Shown: piece by piece, positions 63,886 to 64,000 of the stretch | Position numbering within the stretch: the stretch's first letter is position 1 | Layout: each line of letters starts with the position of its first letter | NCBI GenBank assembly: GCA_028622995.1 | Contig: JAJQJQ010000002.1 | Span: 3,596,001 to 3,660,000, forward strand | Source of the DNA: Panagrolaimus kolymaensis | Lineage: Eukaryota > Nematoda > Chromadorea > Rhabditida > Panagrolaimidae | Length of the DNA stretch: 64,000 bases | Reading direction: 5' to 3' | Translations under genes and position numbers: made by a program | The notes under the pieces: model-generated | What the model saw: the letters and a program-made list of their open reading frames with translations, nothing else | Told to the model about the DNA's origin: nothing | Database searches by the model: none

Positions 63886-64000
63886 TAATTATTTTCTTTT
63901 TAGTAAAATTATCTCCATCAGAGGAAGTATCTCATTACTCTTAGATATTTTTTAGAATGAATTAATTTTAACATCCATGCCTTTCTGTATTTTTGTTTTA

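Noticed and set aside
1..64000. Possible bacterial or horizontally transferred segment, CRISPR array or virus-derived genes
   Set aside because: No regularly spaced repeats, no ribosome-binding-site-led operons, and no capsid, polymerase or integrase motifs were seen; all recognised genes are intron-containing and animal-like.

Overview
The window looks like nuclear DNA of a nematode. It is strongly AT-rich, with long homopolymer A/T runs. Its protein-coding genes are cut by introns with gtaag-type donors and very uniform TTTTTTAG or TTTTCAG acceptors. Several products are nematode hallmarks: a DVE-1-type double-homeodomain protein, AJM-1, a Sra-superfamily chemoreceptor and ShKT proteins. 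From memory, the Caenorhabditis elegans counterparts dve-1, ajm-1, a ddr gene and vps-41 are all on chromosome X, so this may be ancestral X-linked material. The TTTTTTAG acceptors and low GC would suit a clade IV (Tylenchina-like) species, but that is inference. All exon models below were joined by hand and checked only for reading phase.

Layout. Positions 1-4482 (+) hold the 3' part of a dve-1-like homeobox gene. Positions 8005-9494 (+) hold a six-exon chemoreceptor, followed 92 bp later by a small proline-rich membrane protein (9587-10083, +). Positions 10481-30457 (-) hold a 20-kb, 18-exon ajm-1 gene encoding an apical-junction protein of about 2156 aa. It has an N-terminal membrane segment, a very long charged coiled coil and a C-terminal MYND-like zinc finger, plus an apparent internal first exon giving a form of about 1442 aa. 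Positions 35993-37047 (+) hold a secreted precursor with an allatostatin-C/somatostatin-like cyclic motif, followed by a phase-compatible alternative last exon. Two related secreted ShKT-type proteins lie at 37674-38941 and 39476-40384 (-). A gene-poor stretch of about 9 kb follows. It leads to a discoidin-domain receptor gene (49299-55751, +) whose kinase domain lacks the catalytic Asp and DFG. A small multipass membrane protein (56084-56795, -) comes next, then a UVRAG/Vps38-like gene (57837-59393, +), vps-41 (59565-62516, +), and a convergent single-pass membrane protein (62644-63155, -).

How the genes work together. UVRAG (PI3-kinase complex II) and VPS41 (HOPS) both act in endosome-lysosome traffic and lie about 170-270 bp apart on the same strand. 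The chemoreceptor and the proline-rich protein are close enough for an operon. The other genes look like independent developmental, junctional, neuronal or secreted functions.

Mobile and structured DNA includes a 239-bp hAT-type MITE with a perfect 8-bp target duplication (38454-38708). There are three long palindromes (14540-14746, 41681-41856, 63632-63885), two of them bounded by TTAA, and a GC-rich hairpin at 31961-32004. No rRNA, CRISPR array, prokaryotic gene or virus was seen. The strongest candidates for something undescribed are the DDR pseudokinase, the switchable C-terminus of the peptide precursor, and the membrane-anchored AJM-1 isoform.
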